Shown: positions 54,421 to 64,000 of the stretch, piece after piece | Position numbering within the stretch: position 1 is the first letter of the stretch | Layout: each line of letters starts with the position of its first letter | NCBI GenBank assembly: GCA_028274465.1 | Contig: CM051457.1 | Coordinates: forward strand, 106,825,982 to 106,889,981 | DNA length: 64,000 nt | Source: Plantago ovata | Lineage: Eukaryota > Streptophyta > Magnoliopsida > Lamiales > Plantaginaceae | Reading direction: 5' to 3' | Notes under the pieces: model-generated | Seen by the model: the letters and a program-made list of their open reading frames with translations, nothing else | Told to the model about the DNA's origin: nothing | Database searches by the model: none | Position numbers and translations under genes: made by a program

Positions 54421-55169
54421 GGCAGATCGAGAATCGAGGTGGTGGCGGTGGTGGATTTGAGGCAATGTCGAATCTTCTACATCCACAAACAAGAAACACA
54501 AACAAACAAAGGGAGGGAGGAGTCAGATTCGAAATCAAATACAAAAGGGGAAGAAAATACAAAACAATAAACACGAGACTTACCGTGGTGATGTGGTCGA
54601 GGTGGTGATTGTGGTGGTGGAACCGATCCGGGGTGAAGGTGGTGGTGGTGGATTTGAGATGGGAGGAGAAGAAAAGAGAGTTAGGGTTTGAAAGATTTTA
54701 ACAATGGAGAAGTGAATGGAATGAATCTGTAACAGACGATGCCTTCTGTGTAGTCGTCATTTAGCGACGGATAAGTCTATCCGTCGCTACGTGTTTATTT
54801 ATTTATTTTTTTTCATTTTTCTTTATTCTGGTCAACCAACTTAGCGACGTATAGAATTATCCGTCACTAGTTTTTGCGACGGATGAACGCTATCCGTCGC
54901 TAAGTTGATGCCGGATTGACCATTTCCAATGACGAACTGACCTTAGAGCGCAGTTCGTCCTTATCCGTCGTTATCAGTAGCGATCCGTCGCTAAATAGCG
55001 ACGGATGATATCCGTTTCTATCTATCCGTCGCTAAATCGCTATTTTCTTGTAGTGGGATTAGGTGGAACAGGACAGGGTTCACATCTAACTAACATCGAC
55101 TTTTAATAAAATATGGCTAATAAAATATTTACAAGTAGCAGGTAGAGCTAGATATCATCAATCCACTAA

Positions 55170-55357
55170 GGCTCTGTTCTTTTCATCTGAAAATTGATAA
55201 AAATAAAATCAGTTCAGTTCAGTTCAGATGCATTAAGTTCAGTTCAGTTCAGTTCAGATTTGACTAATAGTATTTTGTACTACAAATAAGCTCAGTTCAG
55301 ATCCATTCAGTTCAGATCAGTTTAGTTCAAATTTTTTCAGACGAAGAGAACCGAGCC
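55170..55357. mobile_element. Tourist-like MITE with TTCAG repeats
   Basis: The ends GGCTCTGTTCTTTTCATCTG and, in reverse, GGCTCGGTTCTCTTCGTCTG form inverted repeats of at least 24 bp. The 3-bp duplication TAA flanks it (55167-55169 and 55358-55360), as for PIF/Harbinger. The interior is mostly AGTTC pentamers. Confidence 0.88.
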
Positions 55358-55623
55358 TAATTAACAATGTTTATTTAGTTAAAAAATTATCGTTAATTAA
55401 TTGTTGAGTGAGACAGGATTATTAGCGTTAATAATACACAGATCTGATTGATTAATCCACAGCTACCTTGTTTTCTTAATTTCCAGCAACAATCAATTAA
55501 TCATCACTTCATCAGGAATAAGTCATTTCAGCGAAGAAGAAGAAGAATTTATCATAATCTTCCTTCTATCAATCCTCAATCCTCACAGAAGCTAATCAAC
55601 GCAAACAACCTAGTAGATCTCAA

Positions 55624-55740
55624 GTAAGTTATCAAAACCTCGTTTTTACATATACAGTATTAATGACTTGTTTTTCTTGCAATAATTTTTTGACATTTCT
55701 TTCTAATTTGTTTGTGCTTGCCTTGCTTGTTAAATACTAG
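55624..55740 (+). other. 5' UTR intron of the NLR fragment
   Basis: A GTAAGTT donor and TTAAATACTAG acceptor bracket 117 bases just upstream of the ATG at 55746. The 5' part of the leader (about 55480-55623) is CAA-rich as usual for plant leaders. Confidence 0.6.
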
Positions 55741-55745
55741 GAATT

Positions 55746-56027
55746 ATGGCTGCCTATGGAGCTCTGATTACGCTTAACAACCTCATGGAACCCATCAGAC
55801 AGTACCAGGCAGCTCGTTATCCTGTCTTTGCCGACCACCAGCTGATGCAGCTGGAGTCTCTGGAACAAAAGGCTATGTTGTTACAGAAATTCCTGGAGAC
55901 TTACTCTACTGGACGAAGAAGCCATGACTTTAAAGCCTTGGAGGATCAAATTGTAGATTTAGGATTGAAAGAATGTAGGATCAGTATAACTTGCTTTAGA
56001 TATAAAATACCTCAGCCAATAATGTAG
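55746..56027 (+). pseudogene. Truncated NLR immune receptor, coiled-coil start only
   Basis: The product starts MAAYGALITLNNLMEPIRQY and continues HQLMQLESLEQKAMLLQKFL and FKALEDQIVDLG. This matches the N-terminus of the R1-like coiled-coil domain (MAAYxALxSL ... LxxLxEKxxFLQxFLE ... LExxIxDAA) of plant intracellular immune receptors. After about residue 75 the sequence departs from the family and stops at residue 93. The rest of the coiled coil, the NB-ARC and the LRR are absent. Full-length proteins have 850-1300 residues. Confidence 0.7.
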
Positions 56028-57052
56028 ATTGAGTACGGGGTTCAGTGAACACCTACGTCAACCTGCAGATTAACAAACACAGATAATATATATAAATTAA
56101 AGCACAGCGGAATATAAAGAAAAACCTGTGTTTGAAACTTTTCAAGCAGCTTTTGTAAGCTTACTTGATGCCCAGTCAAGGCAAAAAATCAACTAGAAAA
56201 GATCTTGTTCGTACAACGCTGTATACTCTCAATATCTATCCTAGAAAAACAACACTAGTCACCTATAAAGATGATATAGAAACCAATCTATCTATTCTAC
56301 CTTCAATACGCTGTTAGAGAAGTCTAGAATATAAACTAGTGTAAAAGACACAAATAAAACTATAAACCTATAACTCTATAAACTTGAACATTTAGCTCTT
56401 GTGTCGTGCCTCTCTTGAATGTCGATGCTCTCATATATATAGTGGTAGAAAGCCTTGTTCGAAATTTATTAGGAACCGTGTGGAATGAATCTGGACGCTT
56501 AAGCTTCAGTATTCTATTAAGAAACGACTTCTTCTTTGTTGAACTCCTTTTCATTTTAGAACTTGATTTCCTTTTGAGTTCTTCCTTGAATAAGTCTCTT
56601 CCTTCTTGAACTATGACAATTCCCATAAGCTAATAAACTTCCTGCACAATTAAAACAACTACAGATGTGGAACAGTTAGTGTTAGAATAGGTAAAACAAT
56701 AAAAGTCGGTTAAGTGCTCTGTTTCCAGTGATACGGGGTTGAGTGAACCTCCATGTAAACCTATAGGTCAACCTCCGTAAAACAACGACACTTAACGAGC
56801 ATCAAATTGTAGATTCAAAGTCCTAAATAAACTCAACGAAAGGACAAAAAAGAAAAGAAAAGAAAAAAAAAAAAGGCTACATACGCGTTTGCATTATTGA
56901 AATGTTCAAACGTAATCTCATTATTTATTTGGAAGGACAGATATGAGATATCAGTTTCCATTATTGACCAGCTGGCGAAACTATATCCACAGCTTCTTTT
57001 CTTACTTCCTCCATATTAAAGTCAGTCAGTCAGTCTCAACTCTCTACTATAT
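56028..57052. other. Non-coding DNA with an LTR-like repeated phrase
   Basis: The phrase TACGGGGTT-AGTGAAC followed by GTCAACCT occurs at about 56035 and 56735, 700 bases apart and in the same orientation. The stretch between includes short ORFs that look like chance. It might be a decayed LTR or tandem segment that cut the NLR gene. No recognisable protein. Confidence 0.4.
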
Positions 57053-59109
57053 ACTTTTTTTTAAACGGCTAAAAAATTTCATTAAACCCAAACGTAGTGT
57101 ATACGAATAAGAGGGACATCCCCCAATCATGATGCAAGATGTATCACTGAACCTCAGTACAAAGGAGGGTCCAGATAGCCGAAAAAGCTACTGGAAATAA
57201 CAACACGGAACGAAACTCAAGAGACTCTAGCTAAGCTATGATCTCCGAAGAATCTTAAACTGAACCTCAAACTGAACCAATGGCCCGTCGAACTCCAGGA
57301 CAAAACCTGTGATTCGAACCAAAGAAAGTAGGCCCTTGCTCCCATAGCTCCCAGGGCGATGATGCAGCACCACAACCCCACTTCCAGCTCACACGAGCCT
57401 CAGTCGAAACCGATTCAATTCCCGTTTGAAATTGTCCATCGGGTTTAAATGAAAGACACAAACACGAACAAGGAACTTTAAAAAACAACACTCCACAGTG
57501 GAATCCCGGCAAGACATGTCCGTCCCTGACAACCAACAAACAACCCGAGTAATAACAAGAGTTAATAGAACAAAAATCAAACAATAAAAACCAAACCAAT
57601 CGGACGCCAACTCCCTAATGGCCAAAGCATTGAGCCCCAGTAAACCCGTGCTCCTCCAAACCGCAGCAGAAGCAAGCCCTGAGCCCTGCAGAACACAGAA
57701 AAAACAAAAAAACCAAAACAAAGCTACCACCACATAACACATACTAAACTCCAGACTACAACACACGCACAAAGACAGAGAAATAAAAAAAACCAGAAAC
57801 ACCACCACACTTACTGACCACAAAAAACAAAAAGAAAAGAAATAAAAACAAACACATCACACCAGCACACCACACTTACTGTCCAAAAAAACAAAAAGAA
57901 AAAGAAATAAAAACAAACACACCACACCAGCACTCTCACACGCACAACACAACACACACCCCACACACAACAGAGCCAAGGCACACAACTCCCGCACACC
58001 GGAACCTACAATCCAAACACCCACACTCCCCCTACCGCCAACACAAAGAAGGAGCCAACACCCACGAAGAAAATTATAATCAGCACCCAACGAACCCTTG
58101 CACTTAGCCCAATGCCACACCGAATATTGAATCTTTTCAACCACTTCCGAAGCGCTCCCTTTTACCCCATTGAAAACTAACGCATTACATGCCAACCACA
58201 CACACCAAAATCCGTCGTGGACGAGAACCACCTTGAACCTTCGATCCACTTCCGGAGCTAAGAAAAACTTACCCTCAATGACATCCAACACCGAACTCAC
58301 AACACCAACGCGACTACCTATCCAGAAAGCTAGACCCCGCCACACCTCCATAGCAAACGGACACGAAACAAACAAATGTAACGCAGTCTCTTCATGCAAG
58401 TTGCAAAACTTACACAACCGACTACACGAACCATCGATAATTTGGCACTTCAATAAATTATCCAAGATCGGAACTCTATTCCACGCTACCTTCCACAAAA
58501 ACCCACAGACCTTCAAAGGTACCCAATTCACCCACACAAAACGCGACCAGCGAAACTCAACTCCCCCATTCGACAGTAATTCATACGGTCGTACAACAAC
58601 TTGACTAGAGTAACCCAAACGAACCGAATACGGGCCATCAGCGCCATCCTTCCATCTCCAGTAATCAGCAACATCCTCCACTAGAGCCACACTACTACAT
58701 AGAGAAACAAGCTCATCAACCAACCCCACCTCCCAAACAAACAACTCTCTACGCCACTCCCACCGGAAACCATTTGCCACCCTCTCCGCAACCGTACAAT
58801 CCTTAAATAACTCAATACGATACAACCGCGGAAACAAATCCCTTAAAACTAAGCCACCCCCAACCCAGTGATCCATCCAGAAACTAGTAGTCGTACCAGA
58901 GCCCACTTATACACCAACATTATCAGCAAACCAGCTACTTAAAGCCACCTTAGACACCAAACACCGTCACCAAGATGACCAGCCACCAGTGGACGATATG
59001 TTCTCTCTCACAGAACACATGCACTCCCAAAGCGACCCATACTTGGACTGCAGCACTCGCACCCATAGCCCTAAAGACTCATTTAACAATCTCCATACCC
59101 ACTTCCCAA
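57053..59109 (-). mobile_element. 3' half of a minus-strand L1-type LINE
   Basis: The poly-T at 57053-57061 is the poly(A) tail in reverse. The 3' untranslated part runs to about 57990. From 58906 the minus strand reads MDHWVGGGLVLRDLFPRLYR, then the zinc-binding domain (WVPLKVCGFLWKVAWNRVPI, CKFCNLHEETALHLFVSCPF). 59109-58910 continues upstream with GKWVWRLLNESLGLW but has two in-frame stops. CACTA element C separates it from its 5' part at 63127-64000. Confidence 0.85.
57990..59109 (-). pseudogene. LINE ORF2 C-terminal portion
   Basis: This part of ORF2 follows the reverse transcriptase. It contains the zf-RVT domain with Cys-His pattern C-x2-C-x4-H-x4-H (CKFCNLHEETALHLF) around residue 180-195 of the 58906 frame. 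In-frame stops occur near 58975 and 58910. Downstream the C-terminal tail is rich in Val, Gly and Cys and may already be untranslated sequence. Confidence 0.8.
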
Positions 59110-59446
59110 CACTACAAGAAATCAGGCATTTAGCGACGGATAACTAGATACGGATACTATCCGTCGCTAATTAGCGACGGATCACTACGGTTAGCGACGG
59201 ATAAGGACGAACTGCGCTCTAGGCCCAGTTCGTCACTGGGAAGGGTCAATCCGACATCTACCTAGCGACGGATACACATCATCCGTCGCTAAATTAGTGA
59301 CGGAATCCGTCGCTAAATTAGTGACGGATAAGTCTATGCGTCGCTAACTCTATTGACCATAATAAAGAAAATTGAAAAATAAATAAATAAATGAACACCT
59401 AGCGACGGATAAGTCGATCCGTCGCTAAGTGCCGACTATACAGACG

Positions 59447-59622
59447 ATGGCGTCTGTTACAGATTCATTCTCCATTCTCAACCCTAACTCCTTCCATTTC
59501 TTCTCTTCTTCTTCCCCAATTGTAAGCCCCGCATCCACCACCGGAGACCGCCACTACCGGAGACCGCATCCACTACCGGAGACCGTCCACCGCCTTCTCT
59601 TCTCCGATTCGATCTCTGCCCA
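59447..59622 (+). CDS. Possible first exon of CACTA element C
   Basis: ATG at 59447 (MASVTDSFSILNPNSFHFFS) runs open to a GTAAGTTTCTC donor at about 59623. The same start is present in reverse in element B near 54740 (partly decayed). Ser/Pro-rich, no family recognised. Confidence 0.4.
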
Positions 59623-60169
59623 GTAAGTTTCTCTCATTATATATTACATTTCAATTTTAATTTCATTTCTTAATTCCTCTCTTTGGGTGAAATTGGTAGA
59701 TCGAGCCACCTCCTCTATCTTGTCCTCTCCGATTCAATCTCTCAGATCTTCTCCTCTCCGATTCAATCACTGCCCAAATAAAAGGTTAGAACCCTAACCC
59801 TAATTTTTGGGGCTTTCTAAATTTTGTGCTTAATTATGATGTTTCTAGTTGTAAATTGTTATATTATATATGTTGTATAGCAAGAATTATTTTAAATAAT
59901 GTTTTTTCGATTTATTCTGTAATTTTATAAATTAGTTTGAATTAATTAGATAATGTTAATTGATTATGTTAACTGTAATTAGTATAAGTTAGATTAATTC
60001 ATTTAAATAAAATTGGTTAATTAATTTTGGTTAATTTTTAGTTAAGAAATTTAGAGTATTCTGTGTACGTAGTTAGTTCTGCCTAGTTAGTTTGATTAAT
60101 AAATTAGATTAAAATTCTGCGTATTTAGTTCTGTTAATTATAATTTTGTTAATTAATAGATTAATAATA

Positions 60170-61019
60170 GGGCTTCTTACGTATAGTACCCTTGCTAGTA
60201 CTTTTTATTACAGATAGACCCCCATTAGTCAAACAATTACATCCACCTCCCTCCCTAGTCAATTTAATTACATGCAGACCCACGATTTTGACTTTTGGCG
60301 AACTAAATCAATGAAAATACATTTTTACCCTTGGTCAATATTCAATTTTGACCGTGACCAAACAGCTCCAATTTTTATTTATTACACATTTGCCTCAAAT
60401 CTTTTTAATTTCACCAATTTGACACTTATTAATTCAACATAAGGCATATAACTTTTTTAAATTTCAAAATTGCCTCAAATATTATTGCAAACTGAACCCT
60501 AATAATTTTAAATTTTAAAATTAACCCAAAAGGATTTTCAAAAAATAAAAAAATAAATAAAAAAGAAACAGTCGGAGTTGTACAGCTCGCCGGTCGGAGC
60601 TGTAAAGCTCCGTTCAGGCGGGAGCTGTAAAGCTCCGACCTGAACGGGGAGCTTTACAGCTCCGCTCTGAACGGAGCTGTAAAGCTCTGATCTGAACGGA
60701 GCTACACAGCTCCGATCAGATCGGAGCTGTCAGCTCCGACTAGATCGGAGTTGTTAGCTCCGATGAGTCGGAGCTGTTAGCTCCGATTCCAATTAAGAAG
60801 AAGAAGGAGGAGGAGGGAAGAAGAAGGAGGAAAGAAGAAAAAGGAAAAAAAGGAAAAAAAAATAAAATGTTAAGGCCATGTTTGGTATGAAGATATTGAA
60901 CAGTAAACTTTAACTTGGTCAAAGCAATTTGGGATTTTGGACCTAGATGTAATAGTTTGACTAAGAGGGGTGTATTTGTAATTGGGTCGTCTAGTAGGGG
61001 TGGTAGACGTAAAGACCCC
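60170..61019. mobile_element. MULE-like MITE (850 bp) inside CACTA element C
   Basis: The ends GGGCTTCTTACGTATAGTAC and, in reverse, GGGGTCTTTACGTCTACCAC form inverted repeats of about 29 bp (both continuing CCxTxCTAG). A perfect 9-bp direct repeat TTAATAATA flanks it (60161-60169 and 61020-61028), the Mutator signature. No transposase. Its middle holds an array of palindromes at 60573-60788. Confidence 0.88.
60573..60788. repeat. Array of GGAGCTGTAAAGCTCCG palindromes
   Basis: About eight GGAGCTG-N-AGCTCC units follow each other, with linkers such as GATCTGAACGGAGC and GATCAGATCGGAGC that are themselves partly palindromic. Early units have the loop TGTAAAG, later ones TGTTAG or TGTCAG. Confidence 0.95.
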
Positions 61020-61328
61020 TTAATAATAATGTTATTTTGTTAAATTTGGTGTGCATTGAGTAAACAGTACGAACTCCCTTAATTCCAAGGCTCCGTATAC
61101 ACTTAAATTACAATTAAATGTACCTGGGGTCTTGTAACTAAGGGAGTTTGTACTGCGGTAATCATGTGAACCATATATGTAGCCTGATGACACGAGAAGT
61201 TTAGTTAAATATGGTTTGCATGCATAAAAAATACAAACACATTGGCCTTCGGACACACCATCACTTCCATATATATAGATTGATGAATGGTATGGTACTT
61301 GGCATGGGCTTGTGAATGATTGTAGTAT

Positions 61329-61377
61329 GCTGGTACCGTAACAACAACATTTCTAATGCCGTTGTTACTGTACCAGC
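61329..61377. repeat. Conserved imperfect hairpin in CACTA element C
   Basis: GCTGGTAC-C-GTAACAAC pairs with GTTGTTAC-T-GTACCAGC around a loop with TTTCTAATG. It corresponds in reverse to the hairpin in element B at 53270-53321. Confidence 0.88.
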
Positions 61378-61479
61378 GTATTTCAGACATTCTCAAAGTT
61401 TAGTTCAATATCGTAATCATGTAAACCCTCTATTCTTAATAAGTTGTATATACATAATGTAGTATGTGAGCAAGAAATG

Positions 61480-61562
61480 TGTCTGGATGTTTAGGAGTTT
61501 GAAGTCTCCATCTTTAGTCAGTAACTAAAGATGGAGATTTCAAGATCCTAAAGATCCAGACA
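61480..61562. repeat. Long hairpin in CACTA element C
   Basis: Arms of about 40 bases (61480-61519 and 61523-61562) pair with few mismatches around a 4-base loop: TGTCTGGATGTTTAGGAG at one end, GATCCTAAAGATCCAGACA at the other, and CTCCATCTTTAGT with ACTAAAGATGGAG in the stem top. Confidence 0.9.
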
Positions 61563-61710
61563 TCATTTCGTGTTCACATATAACAACGGATTTGTCTAAA
61601 CACATCTTGTATTTGTCTAAACACATCTTGTATTTGTCTAAACACATTAAGAGTTTGTATTTTAGTGTTTTGTATTTGAGTGTGATGATGCTATATGTAT
61701 ATTAGTTTCC

Positions 61711-62449
61711 ATGGATCAAGCACAGCAACCGGGCGGCCCTCGACGGATCAATGGGCTTCCAGTATTGTCCACCAACAGATCTAAGTAAGTTATTAATAAA
61801 TTGGTATTTAATTGTTCTTGTATATATAGATGTCGATACTCCAACTTTTAATCTTTCAAAATGTGTGACAGGTTTCAACCTACTATAGCTTCTAGAAGGA
61901 TTTCAATGCTCATGAAAAGAGAGTTCTTTACGCCTCCTGGGAGTGGCGGAGAAAGGTGGGCTACGGTTCCTCGACCCGTGAAGGAGCACTCGTGGGAAGA
62001 ATTCCAGGTACTTTACTATCTTTACTTGAATATTTCTATATTGGATTCTTGGGGCATTGCCTTAATTATATACGTGTACGTACATTACTTGTTTATCTGT
62101 TATTGGGGCATTGCCTATATTATCTATTCTTGGGGCATTGCCTATAGTATCTATTCTTCGGGCATTGCCTATAGTATCTATTCTTGGGGCATTGCCTTTA
62201 CTGTACATATGTGTACGCACATTATTTGTTCTTGTGGGGCACTGATGTGGGATTTTTTGTGGGATTGTTGTGTTGCAGAAATACTACTATGTCCCTCCTG
62301 CCAATGCGGAGGAGATATTGAGGGTATTCAACATCCGGGTGGAAAAGATTCACAGGCATTCGATATATTATGCCAAGGAAATGTACTTTCGGCATAAAGA
62401 ATGGGTTCGGTACCTCAATCCGGAGCATCGGGATCTGTGGCTGGAATAG
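61711..62449 (+). pseudogene. CACTA element C accessory ORF
   Basis: Exons 61711-61784 (MDQAQQPGGPRRINGLPVLS), 61872-62007 (FQPTIASRRISMLMKREFFT, VPRPVKEHSWEEFQ) and 62279-62449 (YYYVPPANAEEILRVFNIRV, YYAKEMYFRHKEWVRYLNPE) join in phase with GT-AG borders. The last ends at a TAG at 62447; beyond it the frame stays open for 28 codons (WQNHVTREQAHRDGALTD) to 62536, so the TAG is probably a premature stop. The make-up resembles the DNA-binding accessory proteins of CACTA elements (Transposase_24 type). Confidence 0.6.
62110..62205. repeat. 27-bp minisatellite in an intron of element C
   Basis: The unit ATTGCCTATAGTATCTATTC followed by TTGGGGC occurs three times in full and once in part. Because 27 is a multiple of three, the intron reads open in one frame with a nine-residue repeat. 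Confidence 0.92.
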
Positions 62450-62539
62450 TGGCAGAACCATGTGACCCGTGAGCAGGCACATAGAGATGGGGCGTTGACG
62501 GATGAAGGGGTCGGTTGGTTAGTGGAGAGCCCGTAGGAT

Positions 62540-62785
62540 TAGTGCTTTTTAGGATTGTTATTCTTTATCCGTACATTTTAGGATTCTCGTTTATTTTAAT
62601 GATTATCTTCGTACCTTTTAGTTTCTTTGTACGTACACTTTTAGTTTTTTTATTGAAATTTCGATTATCGTAAAATGAATCAATCTTATATATTTTGTTA
62701 GTCGTACTCAATTTTGAGTTAAAATAATAATTTTTCACAAAAATTCAGTAAAACAAAAAATCAATTTTAAAAAAAAATCAGAGAA
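62540..62785. other. 3' region of the CACTA element C gene
   Basis: AT-rich DNA with TTTTAG-repeats and no coding sequence, presumably the untranslated end of the accessory gene. A similar region exists in reverse in element B at about 51975-52200. Confidence 0.5.
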
Positions 62786-63126
62786 GTTAGCGACGGATTA
62801 GTTTATCCGTCGCAAAATTCCCCTCGGAAGGGAATGACACGTGTCCCTTAGCTTCAGCAACGGATAACATAATCCGTCACTATTTATAGATACGGATAAA
62901 GTCATCCGTCTCTATGTTGGTCAACGACAATATAGCGACGGATAAACTGAACCGTCGCTATATATAGCGACGGATAATATTAACCGTCTCTTTATTTTTT
63001 AGCGACGCCACTTTTCGCGACGTCCTATTTAGCGACGGGCCCGTCGCTATTGGTGTTTAGCGACGGATCGCTAACATATAGCGACGGATACCATCCGTCG
63101 CTAAATTCATTTTCCTTGTAGTGCAA

Positions 63127-64000
63127 GCAGAGACAAATTAAACACACGCAAATCCTTCACCCCCAAGCCTCCCTTCTCCTTCGACACACACACCTGCTCC
63201 CACTTCACCCATGCAACCTTCTTCTCCCCCACTACCGACGAGCCCCACAAGAAATTCCTCTGGAGAGCAGTGAGATCACGAATCACCGCACTAGGAGCAT
63301 GAAAAAACGACAAATAATAAATCGGCAAAGAACTTAGAACTGACTTCAGCAGAACCACTCTGCCACCAAGAGAAAGATACTTATGCTCCCAATGATTTAA
63401 CCTCTTTTTCACCTTATCAACCACCACCCTCCACATTTTCACACCACTCTCCTTTTCTCCAATCGGTAATCCAAGATAGATGAAAGGAAACCTATCAACT
63501 TTACAATTCAACCTAGTAGCCCAATCAGCAATCAACTCGTCCTCCACTCCCAACCCCACCAAACAACTCTTCTTGAAATTAATCTTCAATCCGGAAACAC
63601 CCTCAAAGCACCGCAAAATAGTCTTTTCAATACTACAATATTGGACTCTAGAGCTTCCCCAAAAAATATCGTATCATCTGCAAACTGCAAATGAGAAACA
63701 CATACCCCCTCCTTCCCCACACGATACGGGGAGTACGCCCCTTCCGCCACTGCTTTATTCACCATCTGACCCAAACCCTCAGCAACTATGAGAAACAGAA
63801 TAGGAGATAAAGGATCACCTTGCCTCAACCCTCGCTTTAACGGAAACTCCTTCCCAGGGCTCCCATTCACTAACACCGAGGACGAGGCCGAAGACACACA
63901 CTCCATAATCCAACGAATCCATCGCTCACCAAAACCCATCCGACACATCATCTCCTCCAGAAAATCCCACCGCACCGAGTCGTAAGCTTTTTCGAAATCA
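63127..64000 (-). pseudogene. LINE ORF2, reverse transcriptase part (continues past window end)
   Basis: On the minus strand from 64000, the reverse transcriptase domain of an L1-type LINE reads RWDFLEEMMCRMGFGERWIR, GLRQGDPLSPILFLIVAEGL and [15 protein letters not shown] with the catalytic FADD box near 63685. After a frameshift near 63610 it continues [54 protein letters not shown] and RNFLWGSS. It reaches the CACTA border at 63126 and resumes at 59109. The 5' end, endonuclease and ORF1 lie outside the window. Confidence 0.88.

Larger units (their letters stand above)
51618..55055 (-). mobile_element. CACTA (En/Spm) element B, 3.4 kb, non-autonomous
   Basis: The ends are CACTACAAGGAAAAC and, in reverse, CACTACAAGAAAATAGCG, flanked by the 3-bp duplication GGA (51615-51617 and 55056-55058). 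Dense GCGACGGAT/ATCCGTCGC subterminal repeats lie at 51640-51955 and 54760-55040. Exons of an accessory protein are on the minus strand. It shares order and sequence with the element at 59110 in opposite orientation, so the two are one family. No TNP2 transposase is present. Confidence 0.92.
59110..63123 (+). mobile_element. CACTA (En/Spm) element C, 4.0 kb, non-autonomous
   Basis: The ends are CACTACAAGAAATCAGGC and, in reverse, CACTACAAGGAAAATGAAT, flanked by the 3-bp duplication CAA (59107-59109 and 63124-63126). Subterminal GCGACGGAT/ATCCGTCGC arrays lie at 59130-59430 and 62785-63105. It sits inside a LINE, whose frame continues on both sides. It is in the same family as element B. It contains an 850-bp MULE-like MITE. 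Confidence 0.93.

Noticed and set aside
57267..57823. Minus-strand ORFs downstream of the LINE
   Set aside because: They lie in the LINE 3' untranslated part after the zf-RVT domain and have Cys/Val-rich composition typical of C/A-rich repeats; no family match.
61861..62397. 178-codon protein with WGIAYSIY-like repeats
   Set aside because: It runs from an exon into the 27-bp minisatellite of an intron with good GT-AG borders, and out of frame into the next exon.

Overview
The window is plant nuclear DNA. Evidence includes GT-AG introns in recognisable plant gene families (MATE transporter, plant GH3 glucan glucohydrolases, P-class PPR, chloroplast SET methyltransferase, R1-type NLR coiled coil) and dense plant transposon families (Ty1/copia, Athila-like and Tat-like Ty3/gypsy, Cassandra TRIM, CACTA, hAT, Stowaway, Tourist, MULE, LINE). 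The NLR fragment resembles the R1-like class common in asterids, so an asterid (perhaps Lamiales) is my guess; the species cannot be fixed from the sequence alone.

Layout. 1-3.2 kb: a MATE transporter gene on the + strand whose last exons are not visible, with a solo LTR in intron 3. 3.2-14.4 kb: a tandem pair of intact five-exon GH3 genes (4447-6798 and 12048-14366, 643 and 642 aa), separated by non-coding DNA with two hAT MITEs. 14.4-20.5 kb: on the minus strand, a fragment of a plastid SET-domain lysine methyltransferase gene and a P-class PPR gene with two frameshifts. 20.7-33.6 kb: a decayed copia element with a 269-bp hAT MITE in its integrase region and a 7.4-kb CACTA element in its right LTR. 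That CACTA contains part of a second CACTA, a composite block of inverted TRIM elements around a Cassandra element, and a second Cassandra.

33.6-37.3 kb: gene scraps, microsatellites, a LINE fragment and a scrambled junction. 37.3-47.1 kb: a complete, young, non-autonomous Athila-like element (LTRs about 1.4 kb, TSD AAAGA) with gag-protease and a second ORF but no reverse transcriptase or integrase. It carries four clusters of nested palindromes. It splits the minus-strand ORF of an older Tat-like element whose LTR lies at about 48.55-49.35 kb. 49.5-51.6 kb: LINE remnants with a Stowaway-like insertion. 51.6-55.1 kb: a CACTA element. 55.2-57.0 kb: a Tourist MITE and the first coding exon of a truncated NLR. 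57-64 kb: a minus-strand LINE split by a 4-kb CACTA element of the same family as the 51.6-kb one, itself carrying an 850-bp MULE-like MITE.

The only genes that look intact are the two GH3 enzymes. They probably act together on cell-wall beta-glucans in the apoplast. Everything else is truncated, frameshifted or transposon-borne. The most unusual unnamed structures are the palindrome cassettes of the Athila-like element, the inverted TRIM composite that shares one target duplication, and a hairpin shared by the two CACTA elements that shows a compensatory base change.
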